The position numbers were made by a program, and so were the translations under genes. Below the pieces are notes generated by a model. The model worked only from the letters and a program-made list of their open reading frames with translations, searched no databases and was not told the DNA's origin. Below are positions 1-7,928 of a stretch of DNA of 37,504 bases, in pieces. The DNA comes from Cyclobacteriaceae bacterium. GTDB taxonomy: Bacteria > Bacteroidota > Bacteroidia > Cytophagales > Cyclobacteriaceae. Every line of letters begins with the position of its first letter. The first letter of the stretch is position 1. Location of the stretch: the NCBI GenBank assembly GCA_016786495.1, contig JAEUUJ010000048.1, forward strand, positions 1 through 37,504. The letters run 5' to 3'.

Positions 1-756
1 AAGGAAATCATCCCGTTTCTGGAGAACGAATGGGAAACGAATTTCAACCCCTCCGTTCAACGCAGGATTGAAGAACTTATTCACGACCTCCAGTACGAAC
101 TCCTCAAAGACCGCATCCGCGAATGGTACGAAAGCAAAGACCAGGATTTGTTAACAGGATTGTGGTTGGTAGCGACTTATCAATATCCCGATCTTGAACT
201 GGAAAAAATCCGGCAGGATTTGGAGCAGATCTATTACGATGCGTGGCTTGAGTTTAAGCCCGATCTGTATCCGTACGACCAGGTGAAAATTTTAAACAGC
301 GTGTTGTTCAACAAGCTGAAATTTGGAGCGAACACCAAAAACTTTCATTCACCCGGCAACTCAATGATTAATATTGTGCTCGAAACCCATAAGGGCAATC
401 CGATCACCTTATGCATCATTTACATGCTGGTAGCGCAGAAGCTCAAGATGCCGGTGTATGGAGTTAACCTTCCTAATCTTTTTATTGTCACGTACAAGGA
501 AGAGAAGAATCAGTTTTACATCAATGCATTCAACAAAGGCTTGATTTTTACCCGTCAGGATATCGAGAATTATATCCATGAGTTACGTCTGACGCCACAA
601 CCTACTTTTTTTGAGCCCTGCTCAAACCTGGAAATCATCCGCAGGGTATTTCGTAACCTGATCATGTCGTTCGACAAGATGGGCGAGCATGCCAAAGCGG
701 AAGAAGTTAAAGAGCTGCTGCTGATTATTGCAGATGGGGCTGATTTGGGAGTTTAA
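1..756 (+). CDS. SirB1/transglutaminase-like family protein, 5' end cut off
   Basis: The reading frame is open from base 1, so the real start lies before the window; a TTG at 148 is inside the gene and not a convincing start. The visible 251 residues match the Transglut_core2 (SirB1-like) family in the segment with PGNSMINIVLE, then KGNPITLCIIYMLVAQKL and the VNLPNLFIV stretch, where the family has its conserved small-residue/NP-L pattern. The tail is helical and probably TPR-like. No signal peptide can be judged because the N-terminus is missing. Exact biochemical function is unknown for this family; the usual catalytic Cys/His/Asp triad of true transglutaminases is not evident in what is visible. 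Family assignment is fairly sure, function is not. Confidence 0.75.
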   Translation, partial: KEIIPFLENEWETNFNPSVQRRIEELIHDLQYELLKDRIREWYESKDQDLLTGLWLVATYQYPDLELEKIRQDLEQIYYDAWLEFKPDLYPYDQVKILNSVLFNKLKFGANTKNFHSPGNSMINIVLETHKGNPITLCIIYMLVAQKLKMPVYGVNLPNLFIVTYKEEKNQFYINAFNKGLIFTRQDIENYIHELRLTPQPTFFEPCSNLEIIRRVFRNLIMSFDKMGEHAKAEEVKELLLIIADGADLGV

Positions 757-765
757 ACCTGGTCG

Positions 766-1272
766 ATGAACTCTTTCCTTAAACTGAAGCACTGGCAGGT
801 ATTTGTCGTGCTTATGGCCACTCCTGTGCTGGTGATGTTTGTTGCAACCAGCGTTCTGAAAGGTATGTCTGCCGCGCGGATCGTTTCCCTTGTCAACATC
901 ACGTTGCAATTTGGTTGGCTTTTCCCTACGGCCTATGCTCTGCAGCGGAAAGTTTTGGCACACGCCAAAAACGACAGGTTTTTTTTCAAAGCTTCGATTA
1001 TTGTAATGTCTGTCTTTACTGTAATCTCAATAGTGAACTTGATGGGTTTCAACAACAGTAGATACTTTACCGCATTGATGATGCCTTCGGCAATTTGTGT
1101 TATGTATTTAGCTTACTTTGCGGCAAAGTCTCTTAGAATCGCAGAGCTTCAGCGTAATGTAGTATTTGACGATTTCAGGGACGAGTTTTTTATGCTACTA
1201 TTTTTGCCCGTTGGGATTTGGTATATCCAGCCACGGTTTAACGCGATAGCCGTGCGTGATGTTCAAGGCTGA
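766..1272 (+). CDS. hypothetical multi-pass membrane protein
   Basis: I do not recognise a named family. The 168-residue product has about five hydrophobic segments (roughly residues 10-30, 38-60, 74-95, 100-120 and 140-155), so it is probably an inner-membrane protein. The ATG lies 9 bases after the stop of the SirB1-like gene, so the two are probably co-transcribed. Its TGA stop directly abuts the stop codon of the opposite-strand gene that follows, with no bases between. Nothing in the sequence indicates a catalytic role. Confidence 0.7.
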   Translation: MNSFLKLKHWQVFVVLMATPVLVMFVATSVLKGMSAARIVSLVNITLQFGWLFPTAYALQRKVLAHAKNDRFFFKASIIVMSVFTVISIVNLMGFNNSRYFTALMMPSAICVMYLAYFAAKSLRIAELQRNVVFDDFRDEFFMLLFLPVGIWYIQPRFNAIAVRDVQG

Positions 1273-1833
1273 CTACTTCCTGATTGTACAACCCACCGGT
1301 CTTACGTCTGCGACATCAATCTTTTGTCCAGCCAGTAACTTTGCTACAGCATCTTTCAGGTATGATACTTTAACTTCTTTTTCGGACTGAGCATTGTCGT
1401 CAATCGCTCCGCGGTAAACCACTTTAAATTGCCCGTCGACTTTTTGAAGTAAAAAACCTTCGGGACTTTTTCTCGGATTCAGGCTGCTGAGCAACTTCTG
1501 ATCTTTATCCGCGAGATACGGAACGGGAAGTTTACACTGATCGGCATAGTTTTTCATCTGGTCGACCGACTCGGTATCTTCTTTGCCGGAGTTCACCAGG
1601 AGCACGGGAATTTTACTGTTGTACTGATTGGCCAGCGCTTTGATGCGATTCAGGTAGTAGCCGTCATACGGGCAACTGTTACTTGTAAAGATGATCACAA
1701 CTCCCGGAGATGATGCATAGCTTTCAAGCGAGACATCTTTACCGTCAACCGCATTCGTTAACGAAAAATTCTGAAGCGTTTGGGCAATGGAACCGGTGCT
1801 GATCAGCACAAGAACGAACATAAGATTTTTCAT
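1273..1833 (-). CDS. secreted thioredoxin-fold (redoxin/AhpC-TSA-like) protein
   Basis: Product of 186 residues. The start is set at the ATG at 1833 because it gives a clean signal peptide (MKNLMFVLVLISTGSIAQ); a longer frame to 1878 would run into the neighbouring transferase gene. After the signal peptide comes a thioredoxin-like beta strand followed by the motif TSNSCPYDGYY with Cys54, in the position of the peroxidatic or resolving cysteine of redoxins, and a second cysteine at 100. The PVPYLADKDQKL segment also fits the AhpC/TSA fold. It is likely periplasmic and acts in thiol redox chemistry; whether it is a peroxidase or a disulfide reductase cannot be told, since there is no CxxC. It starts 4 bases after the upstream phosphopantetheinyl transferase and is probably in its operon. 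Confidence 0.78.
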   Translation of the reverse strand: MKNLMFVLVLISTGSIAQTLQNFSLTNAVDGKDVSLESYASSPGVVIIFTSNSCPYDGYYLNRIKALANQYNSKIPVLLVNSGKEDTESVDQMKNYADQCKLPVPYLADKDQKLLSSLNPRKSPEGFLLQKVDGQFKVVYRGAIDDNAQSEKEVKVSYLKDAVAKLLAGQKIDVADVRPVGCTIRK

Positions 1834-1837
1834 AACC

Positions 1838-2461
1838 TTATTGATTAAATACAACGGTGAAACCTGAATGAACCTCATAGTATAAAGGTATGGCCGTTTC
1901 GGTATTGTTTACAATAATCCTGCCGGTAATATTCCCGTTGTTTTTACGCTCAAACGGGCTGATCACCAGGTTTTCGGCAAAGGTCAAATCTTTTTTACCA
2001 TAGATTTTAACAAGCGCTTCCTTGGCACACCAATAAATGCAATGCTTGGTTTCATCGGTGCCGGCATCCTGCAATTCCCGGGGATGCATAATTCGCGGAG
2101 CAATTTTCAACAGTTTGCCTTTGATCTGTTCTACATCAATCCCCGCGGATTTCGATTTGTGAATCAACGCTCCAACATACGGATACGAATGACTCAGCGA
2201 AAGCTGATACGTGCTGTTCTTAAAGAATGGTTTCCCAAATTCATCTTTAATAATCCCTTCAAACGAGCCGCCAAGTTTCTCCAACAGTGTTTTGGCAAGC
2301 ACACGGCCTACGCAAAACTCCAGCCGTTTTTGTTCATGCTTGATGTTATCGGGGATTACCTCAAAATCCTGAATCTGAGCGATCAGGGTTTCTTCTGTTT
2401 CACGAATATGCCAAAGGCCCCATGCGTATTCTGCTGACGATTCTAATTTCTCAAGGGGCAT
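1838..2461 (-). CDS. 4'-phosphopantetheinyl transferase superfamily protein (Sfp type)
   Basis: Transfers the phosphopantetheine arm of CoA to a serine of acyl or peptidyl carrier proteins. The 207-residue length and motifs fit the Sfp/Gsp/HetI group: SLSHS near residue 88, GIDVE with putative Mg ligands Asp109 and Glu111, and WCAKEALVK with Lys147, Glu148 and Lys152. No carrier-protein or polyketide/NRPS gene is in the window, so the substrate is unknown; it could serve the fatty-acid carrier protein or a distant secondary-metabolite cluster. It is the first gene of a two-gene operon with the redoxin gene and is divergent from the WD40 gene across a 53-base gap. Confidence 0.88.
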   Translation of the reverse strand: MPLEKLESSAEYAWGLWHIRETEETLIAQIQDFEVIPDNIKHEQKRLEFCVGRVLAKTLLEKLGGSFEGIIKDEFGKPFFKNSTYQLSLSHSYPYVGALIHKSKSAGIDVEQIKGKLLKIAPRIMHPRELQDAGTDETKHCIYWCAKEALVKIYGKKDLTFAENLVISPFERKNNGNITGRIIVNNTETAIPLYYEVHSGFTVVFNQ

Positions 2462-2514
2462 GGATTATCCGGGTTTATGTTTCAATTTTGTAAAAAATGC
2501 ACACAATCCAATAG

Positions 2515-3423
2515 ATGGGTCAAGTTAACATCGTCAGGCTAAACGTTTTTACGGGTCATCGCGACTGTGTGTATACCCTGCAGCCTGCTGACCGTGCGAA
2601 CATTTTTTTCAGCGGAGCGGGTGATGGAATGGTGGTTCAATGGGACATCACTAGCCCTGACGAAGGCCAGTTGATCGCCAAGCTCCCGAATTCGGTTTAT
2701 GCTTTGCACTACCAGCTGGAGAGCAATCTTCTTTTTGCCGGCCATAATTATGACGGCATTCATTTGCTTGACTGGGAGAATAAAAAGGAGATCGGGTCGT
2801 TACATTTTACCAAGGCAGCCATTTTCGATATTCAATCGTATGGAAACAGAATTTTTGTTGCCTGCGGTGATGGCAGCATCGTGTGTGTGGACCGTGAACG
2901 ACTGGCCTTGATCGAAACAAAGAAACATTCGGAAAACAAAGCACGTACAATTGCTGTTCATGCAAAGCGCGGCGAATTGGCCGTGGGCTATAGCGATCAT
3001 TTCATACGGGTATTCGACCTTGATTCGCTTTCGCTGAAGCATGAGTGGAGGGCCCATCAGAATTCTGTTTTTACCCTTCGGTATTCTCCGGACGGAAATT
3101 ACTTGTTTAGCGGCTCCCGGGATGCGCGGCTAAAAGTGTGGGATGTTCAGGCAGGATATTTGCAAGCTGCCGAGGTAGTGGCGCACATGTACGCAATAAA
3201 TCACCTTGAATTTAGCCCGGATGGGAAACATTTCGTAACTTGTAGCATGGATAAGTCCATCAAGGTGTGGGACACCGAGGCCTTGCAGCTTTTGAAGGTA
3301 ATCGACAAAGCAAGGCATGCCGGACACGGCACTTCGGTTAACAAACTCCTGTGGACGTCTTTTGAGTCACGACTTTTGAGTGCCAGCGATGACCGGACTA
3401 TTTCCGGCTGGCAAATTTTTTAA
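2515..3423 (+). CDS. WD40-repeat beta-propeller protein
   Basis: A 302-residue protein that is almost entirely WD40 repeats. I can align seven blades; the last three are canonical, with SPDG turns and endings such as LKVWD, IKVWD and ISGWQ, and GSRDARLKVWD has the GH/SD/WD pattern. No signal peptide or membrane segment is seen, so it is likely cytoplasmic and a protein-protein interaction scaffold. One seven-bladed propeller fills the whole protein with no attached catalytic domain. It lies 52 bases upstream of the DivIVA-like gene on the same strand and may be co-transcribed with it, which would hint at a role linked to that coiled-coil protein, but this is only context. Confidence 0.88.
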   Translation: MGQVNIVRLNVFTGHRDCVYTLQPADRANIFFSGAGDGMVVQWDITSPDEGQLIAKLPNSVYALHYQLESNLLFAGHNYDGIHLLDWENKKEIGSLHFTKAAIFDIQSYGNRIFVACGDGSIVCVDRERLALIETKKHSENKARTIAVHAKRGELAVGYSDHFIRVFDLDSLSLKHEWRAHQNSVFTLRYSPDGNYLFSGSRDARLKVWDVQAGYLQAAEVVAHMYAINHLEFSPDGKHFVTCSMDKSIKVWDTEALQLLKVIDKARHAGHGTSVNKLLWTSFESRLLSASDDRTISGWQIF

Positions 3424-3475
3424 ACTTCCGGCTCGCATATGCGGGTCATTTTTTAAACGTTCTAAAGTAAAGACT

Positions 3476-4210
3476 ATGAAAATTACACCGCTTGAAATCC
3501 GTCAGAAAGCTTTTGAGAAAAACTTTCGTGGATACAACCAGGACGAAGTAAACGCTTTTCTCCAAACGTTATCGCAGGAGTGGGAGCGCATTTACGATGA
3601 GAATAAAGAACTCCGTATCAAACTCGAAGCCACCGAACGCGAAGTGTTGAAGCTTCGCGAAGTGGAGAGCTCGCTGTACAAGACGCTGAAGACAGCAGAA
3701 GATACCGGTGCTAACGTGATTGAGCAGGCACGCCAGGCGGCAGAACTGAACATGCGCGAATCGCAGCTCAAGGCTGAAGCAATCTTGAACGAAGCAAAGG
3801 TAAAAGCCCGCAACGTGATTGAAGAATCGGAAGCACGTTCGAAGAATACCGTTACGGAAATGGAAGAGCGCTTGAAAACGCTTGTGGAAAATTATAAGAA
3901 ACTGGAAAGCACGCGCGATGATTTGTTGCAGGATCTGAAGCGCATTTCACAAGACACCATCGAACGTGTTGAGCGGATCAAAAATGCTACGAAGAATTTT
4001 GATGCCGATAAGTACGCCAACGAAGCAAAGGCCGGCCTTCATAAGACCATTTCTCCAAATGCCGCGGTTTCAACACCCGCACCGGTTGAGAGCAAGCCAA
4101 CACCGGCCCCGATTGTACTGGAGTCTGGTGAGGAGTTCGTGGTAGAGCAGCAGACCGTGGTTGAAACAACAACCCGAAAAGTAAAGTCCTTTTTTGACGA
4201 AATTGAATGA
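3476..4210 (+). CDS. DivIVA-domain coiled-coil protein
   Basis: The ATG at 3476 is chosen because the family N-terminus (MKITPLEIRQKAFEKNFRGY, then NQDEVNAFL) begins there; a longer frame would overlap the WD40 gene. Residues 1-45 form the DivIVA membrane-binding and dimerisation domain with the F-RGY-EV-FL pattern. Residues about 40-190 are a long charged coiled coil with heptads. The tail (about 195-244) is Pro/Thr/Glu-rich and ends in KSFFDEIE. In Gram-positive bacteria such proteins mark curved membrane and organise division or polar growth; the role in Bacteroidota is not well established. Its TGA overlaps the folB start (ATGA), so the two are translationally coupled. Confidence 0.85.
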   Translation: MKITPLEIRQKAFEKNFRGYNQDEVNAFLQTLSQEWERIYDENKELRIKLEATEREVLKLREVESSLYKTLKTAEDTGANVIEQARQAAELNMRESQLKAEAILNEAKVKARNVIEESEARSKNTVTEMEERLKTLVENYKKLESTRDDLLQDLKRISQDTIERVERIKNATKNFDADKYANEAKAGLHKTISPNAAVSTPAPVESKPTPAPIVLESGEEFVVEQQTVVETTTRKVKSFFDEIE

Positions 4211-4566
4211 GCGGCCGTATCGCGCTGGAAGGGTTAGAGTTTCATGCCTTTCATGGCGTGTACCCGCATGAACGCGAATCGGGAAACTGGTTTGAAGTGG
4301 ATGTTACGGTTGATGCTGATTTCTCGCACGCTGCTAAAACCGATGAGCTGGCCGGAACGGTCGACTACGAAGCCATCTACCGTGTAGTGAAAGAGGAGAT
4401 GGATAAACCTTCAAAACTCTTGGAAACGGTAGGCGAGAATATCGTGGAGGAAATTCTGACCCGTTTTACAAAAGTCACGAGTGTTGAACTAAAAATCTCC
4501 AAGATCAATCCGCCTATTGGCGGAAAGGCAAAGAAGGCAACGATTTATCTGAGTAAGAAGCGATAG
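4207..4566 (+). CDS. folB: dihydroneopterin aldolase
   Basis: Converts 7,8-dihydroneopterin to 6-hydroxymethyl-7,8-dihydropterin and glycolaldehyde in folate synthesis. The 119-residue length is typical. Visible active-site residues match the family: Glu22 in GVYPHE, Tyr53 in TVDY, Glu72 in KLLETV, and Lys98 in KISKINPP. The protein should be a cytoplasmic oligomer. The start overlaps the DivIVA-like stop by 4 bases, so expression is coupled with that gene. The stop TAG at 4564-4566 directly abuts the stop of the opposite-strand IscA-like gene. Confidence 0.92.
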   Translation: MSGRIALEGLEFHAFHGVYPHERESGNWFEVDVTVDADFSHAAKTDELAGTVDYEAIYRVVKEEMDKPSKLLETVGENIVEEILTRFTKVTSVELKISKINPPIGGKAKKATIYLSKKR

Positions 4567-4896
4567 TTACGCGGGCTGATCAGCTTTTTCTTTTTCGTTG
4601 GGATCAACAAACATGAATCCCCGCGCATCGGCTCCTTCATAAAAATCGACTTCTTTTCCGATGATGTACATGGTGTGCTTCTTTTCCACCAGCACCGGGA
4701 TGCCGTTTTCGGAGTAAGAAAGGTCAGATTCTTTCTGCTTATCGAACCCGATAATAAGGGATACACCGCCACAACCGCCACCGCGAATCCCCACACGCAG
4801 CGAGTAATCAGCCGGAATGTTCTTGGTGGTCATGATTTTGCGAATCTCTTCCGCAGCTTTGGCTGAAATGGTAACGGGTTTTATCGGTGAAAACAT
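4567..4896 (-). CDS. HesB/IscA-like iron-sulfur assembly protein lacking the C-terminal Cys pair
   Basis: The 109-residue product has the A-type carrier fold: VTISAKAAEEIRK at the N-terminus, LRVGIRGGGCGG with Cys42, then a long middle part and GADARGFMFVDPNE near the C-terminus. Classical IscA/ErpA/SufA proteins bind Fe or a cluster through three cysteines, one in the GGC region and a C-terminal CGC. Here only Cys42 is present; the protein ends in EKEKADQPA with no further cysteine. It may therefore be a diverged paralogue with weaker or no cluster binding. Monocistronic, convergent with folB, and divergent from the gene at 4966. Confidence 0.85.
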   Translation of the reverse strand: MFSPIKPVTISAKAAEEIRKIMTTKNIPADYSLRVGIRGGGCGGVSLIIGFDKQKESDLSYSENGIPVLVEKKHTMYIIGKEVDFYEGADARGFMFVDPNEKEKADQPA

Positions 4897-4965
4897 TGTG
4901 GAGATTCGCGTTGATGGCCTAAAATTATCTAAATTTCAAACACAAAAAGAACCTGAATAATTCCT

Positions 4966-5487
4966 ATGGATGCTGCTGTTGACCTTGCCAAAATTTTACT
5001 TCCGGCTTTGCTTGTGCTGTACGCGGCCTATTTGCTCATCCGGTCGTTCCTGGCGAAGGAAATTGAACTGAAGAAACTTGAAATCCGCGGACGAAGTATT
5101 GAAACCGTTCTGCCCTTGCGCCTGCAGGCATACGAGCGGATGTGTCTTTTCCTTGAGCGAATCAGTCCGCAAAACATGCTCGTTCGCCTGAACGTGGGCC
5201 TGATCCCGTTCAAGGAGTTTCAGCAGATGTTGCTGAACGAAATCCGTAATGAATATAACCACAATGTTTCCCAACAGGTTTTTATGACCGAAGGCGTGTG
5301 GGAAAATATCAAAAATGCGAAAGAGGATCTCGTGTTAACCATCAACGATGCCGCGTCTGAAATGACTCCCGATTCCTCAAGTCTCGATTTGTCGAAGAAA
5401 ATCTTTGAACGCTACATCAACAAACCCATTGATCCGGTTGCGCATGCACTCACCGAGCTTAAGCGCGAAATACAAATAACGTTTTGA
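4966..5487 (+). CDS. hypothetical membrane-anchored protein (possibly DUF7935-like)
   Basis: The 173-residue product has one N-terminal transmembrane helix (about residues 9-27, LLPALLVLYAAYLLIRSF) followed by a mostly helical, charged domain that begins KEIELKKLEIRGR and is likely cytoplasmic. It resembles conserved Bacteroidota proteins of unknown function of the same length and layout; I assign DUF7935 only tentatively from memory. It is the first gene of a compact plus-strand run: its TGA overlaps the TTG start of the YkvA-like gene. Confidence 0.7.
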   Translation: MDAAVDLAKILLPALLVLYAAYLLIRSFLAKEIELKKLEIRGRSIETVLPLRLQAYERMCLFLERISPQNMLVRLNVGLIPFKEFQQMLLNEIRNEYNHNVSQQVFMTEGVWENIKNAKEDLVLTINDAASEMTPDSSSLDLSKKIFERYINKPIDPVAHALTELKREIQITF

Positions 5488-5882
5488 AAAATCCCTTCTT
5501 CGATCTGGCCCTGGCAAAAGCCGCGCGACTAACCGGTAAACCCGGACGAATCGCGTTGTTACTTTCAAAGCTTGGAGCCCGGCTGGCGAAGATCGATTGG
5601 AAGTCCGTTTCGGTGGCAACCGCCAAAGAAAAACTGTCGGTGTTTTCGCGACTTGCTTCAGCATATATATCCGGTAACTACCGCGATATTTCCTGGAAGT
5701 CGCTGATGATCGTGCTGGCCGCGATCATTTACTTTTTGAACCCGATCGACTTAATTCCTGACTTTATTCCCGTGCTTGGGTTGACCGATGACTTCAGCGT
5801 GCTGCTTTGGGTGTACAACACGGTTACCCATGAAATAGATAAGTTCTTAACGTGGGAACGTGCTAATCTTTCTGCTGTATGA
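5484..5882 (+). CDS. YkvA-family (DUF1232) membrane protein
   Basis: The likely start is TTG at 5484, overlapping the upstream stop as TTGA; no ATG lies near the beginning of the frame. The 132-residue product carries the DUF1232 core near its C-terminus: a hydrophobic helix from about residue 75, then IYFLNPIDLIPDFIPVLGLTDD, the family signature, and a final amphipathic segment. The function of DUF1232 proteins is unknown. The first 70 residues are basic and may contact membrane or nucleic acid. The stop overlaps the next gene's ATG (ATGA), so it is translationally coupled on both sides. Confidence 0.82.
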   Translation: MKNPFFDLALAKAARLTGKPGRIALLLSKLGARLAKIDWKSVSVATAKEKLSVFSRLASAYISGNYRDISWKSLMIVLAAIIYFLNPIDLIPDFIPVLGLTDDFSVLLWVYNTVTHEIDKFLTWERANLSAV

Positions 5883-6520
5883 AAATAGCCCTTGTTGCCG
5901 GCTCAACCGGTTTGATCGGAAACCAGCTTATTGATCTTTTGTTAAGCGACAATTATTACGATGTGGTTAAGGCCGTGAGCCGGACACCGCTTGAAATGAA
6001 ACACGGAAAGCTTCAAAACATCGTGCTGGATTTTAATCGCATGGCTGAGTACGCAGAACAGTTAAAGGCCGATGATGTGTTTTGCTGTCTGGGTACAACC
6101 ATCAAGAAAGTAAAAACCCGGGAGAAATTTCGTCAGGTAGACTTCGACTATCCGCTTGCACTGGCAAAACTCTCCAACGCAAACGGTGCGAAACAATACC
6201 TGTTGGTTTCTGCATTAGGGGCTGATAAAAAATCATCGATATTTTATAATCAGGTTAAGGGCGAGGTAGAGGAAGCGATCGAGGAAGTCGGGTTTACTTC
6301 GTACCATATTTTCCGTCCGTCACTGTTAATGGGCGACCGGCAGGAGGATCGTTCGGGAGAAGAGGCTGCGAAGGTGTTTTTTAAGTATCTGGGATTTCTT
6401 GTTCCGAAAAAATACAAAGGTATTGATTCGATCAAAGTGGCGCGGGCTATGCAGGCTTTTGCCAAACAACTCGCGCCCGGCCGGCATGTTCATGAGTCGG
6501 CCGAATTGCAGCAGTATTAA
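5879..6520 (+). CDS. NAD(P)-binding Rossmann protein, atypical SDR (HTATIP2/TIP30-like)
   Basis: Residues 6-15 hold the dinucleotide motif AGSTGLIGNQ (GxxGxxG). LLVSALGADKKS and YNQVKGEVE near residues 114-135 give the Ser-Tyr-x3-Lys arrangement seen in the extended/atypical short-chain dehydrogenase group related to human HTATIP2 and YbjT/NmrA proteins. The 213-residue length fits. The substrate is unknown; members act as oxidoreductases or as NADP sensors. It is the third gene of the coupled run starting at 4966 and lies 15 bases before the DUF2834 gene. Confidence 0.82.
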   Translation: MKIALVAGSTGLIGNQLIDLLLSDNYYDVVKAVSRTPLEMKHGKLQNIVLDFNRMAEYAEQLKADDVFCCLGTTIKKVKTREKFRQVDFDYPLALAKLSNANGAKQYLLVSALGADKKSSIFYNQVKGEVEEAIEEVGFTSYHIFRPSLLMGDRQEDRSGEEAAKVFFKYLGFLVPKKYKGIDSIKVARAMQAFAKQLAPGRHVHESAELQQY

Positions 6521-6535
6521 ACCCAATCTTAATCT

Positions 6536-6862
6536 ATGAGAAGTTTGTATGCGCTCCTGGCCGTTGCCGGCTTCATTGTTCCAAACGTCTTAGTTTTTCA
6601 GGAATCGGTTGAAACCGGAAACATTTTGCTGTGGCTTGATCCGGCCGCTACCCTTGGTGGCATGTTCGGTAATCGCATTGCGGCAGCTTTTGTTACGGAT
6701 TTACTGTGCGTGGTACTTGTAGCGTTAGTCTGGATTGTCATTGAGTCGAAGCGACTGAACATGAAGAACAGCTGGGTTTACATCGTGCTCACGTTGTTGT
6801 TCGGATTGGCCGGACCGTTACCCTTGTTTCTGTATCAGCGCGAAAAAGTGTTAGGCAAATAA
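6536..6862 (+). CDS. DUF2834 small membrane protein
   Basis: A 108-residue protein with three hydrophobic segments (about residues 3-20, 48-68 and 78-100). The sequence pattern matches DUF2834: a YALLAVAGFIVPN start, an internal aspartate before a helix (TDLLCVVLVALVWIVIESKR), then NSWVYIVLTLLFGLAGPLPLFLYQRE. The function of the family is unknown. It sits 9 bases before the PhoD-like gene and is likely co-transcribed with it. Confidence 0.82.
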   Translation: MRSLYALLAVAGFIVPNVLVFQESVETGNILLWLDPAATLGGMFGNRIAAAFVTDLLCVVLVALVWIVIESKRLNMKNSWVYIVLTLLFGLAGPLPLFLYQREKVLGK

Positions 6863-6871
6863 TTTTTACAT

Positions 6872-7927
6872 ATGAAAAATAGAATTTATCTGGTAGTACT
6901 GGTTGCGATGGTTGCCTGTACCGGAAAGCCGAAGGAAGAAATTTCAGATGCCGGGAAAACGGTTATTGCGTTCGGATCGTGCGCGCATCAATACGACCCA
7001 CAGCCTATTCTTACCGATGTGGCAGCGCTGAAACCCGATGCGTTCATCTATCTGGGCGACAACATCTATAGCGACACGTATTCCATGGATACACTCCGCA
7101 AGAATTACCAGGTTCTTGGCGCAAAGCCTGAATTTCAGGCGTTGAAAGGTGCAACCAAAATCTATGCGGTGTGGGATGATCACGACTTTGGCTGGAATGA
7201 TTCCGGAAGGCATTATCCGTTTAAAAACGAATCGAAGCAGATTTTTCTGGACTTCTTTGGTGATCAGGGCGATTCAACCATCCGCCAGCATGAAGGAATC
7301 TATCATACAGTCTGGATGGAAAAGGATGGAAAAAGGATCCAGATTATTTTCCCGGATTTGAGAACGTTCCGCGACAAGCTTCTTCCGTATAACGGCAATC
7401 GCAATGGACAAAAAGGGTACGCGTATGAGCTCGACTACTCGCCATACACAACATCTGACTCAACTATGCTGGGCGAGGTGCAATGGAAATGGCTGGAAGA
7501 ACAATTGAACCAACCGGCTGATGTGCGCATTGTAGCTTCCAGTACGCAATTCTCGATCACGCACAACGGTTATGAAGCCTGGGCTAACTTTCCCCACGAG
7601 CAACAACGCTTCATTGAACTGTTGAAGAAGACAAAAGCGAACGGTGTATTCTTCATTTCAGGCGATGTGCATTATGCGGAACTCTCAAAGCTGAATGTGC
7701 CGGAAGGTTATCCGTTGTATGATGCTACGTCAAGCGGAATCACATCCACGTGGGAGTTTGCCACACCGAATGACAATCGTATAGCCGGCCCCGTGATGGA
7801 AAATAATTACGGGTTGGTAGTCATCGATTGGTCGAAAGTCGATCCGGAAATCACCCTGCAGATTCACGATAAGGAAAAGAAAAAGCGAATCGACAAAACG
7901 ATTACACTCAGCGAACTTAAATTTTAG
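6872..7927 (+). CDS. PhoD-like alkaline phosphatase/phosphodiesterase, lipoprotein
   Basis: The N-terminus (MKNRIYLVVLVAMVACTG) has a lipobox with Cys16, so the mature enzyme is probably membrane-anchored. Metallophosphatase signatures follow: FGSCAHQYDPQPI, AFIYLGDNIYSDT, VWDDHDFGWND, then ASSTQFSI and FISGDVHYAEL, which supply the Asp, Asn and His metal ligands of the PhoD/phospholipase D-alkaline phosphatase family. The usual role is release of phosphate from phosphate mono- or diesters outside the cytoplasm. At 351 residues it is shorter than Bacillus-type PhoD but typical for Bacteroidota members. Its stop is 1 base away from the stop of the convergent PNPOx-family gene. Confidence 0.88.
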   Translation: MKNRIYLVVLVAMVACTGKPKEEISDAGKTVIAFGSCAHQYDPQPILTDVAALKPDAFIYLGDNIYSDTYSMDTLRKNYQVLGAKPEFQALKGATKIYAVWDDHDFGWNDSGRHYPFKNESKQIFLDFFGDQGDSTIRQHEGIYHTVWMEKDGKRIQIIFPDLRTFRDKLLPYNGNRNGQKGYAYELDYSPYTTSDSTMLGEVQWKWLEEQLNQPADVRIVASSTQFSITHNGYEAWANFPHEQQRFIELLKKTKANGVFFISGDVHYAELSKLNVPEGYPLYDATSSGITSTWEFATPNDNRIAGPVMENNYGLVVIDWSKVDPEITLQIHDKEKKKRIDKTITLSELKF

Positions 7928-7928
7928 G

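Noticed and set aside
622-963. Minus-strand open frame across the SirB1-like and membrane-protein genes
   Set aside because: It is antisense to two supported genes and has a composition typical of shadow frames.
1834-1878. N-terminal extension of the redoxin gene
   Set aside because: It would run into the phosphopantetheinyl transferase gene and bury the signal peptide.
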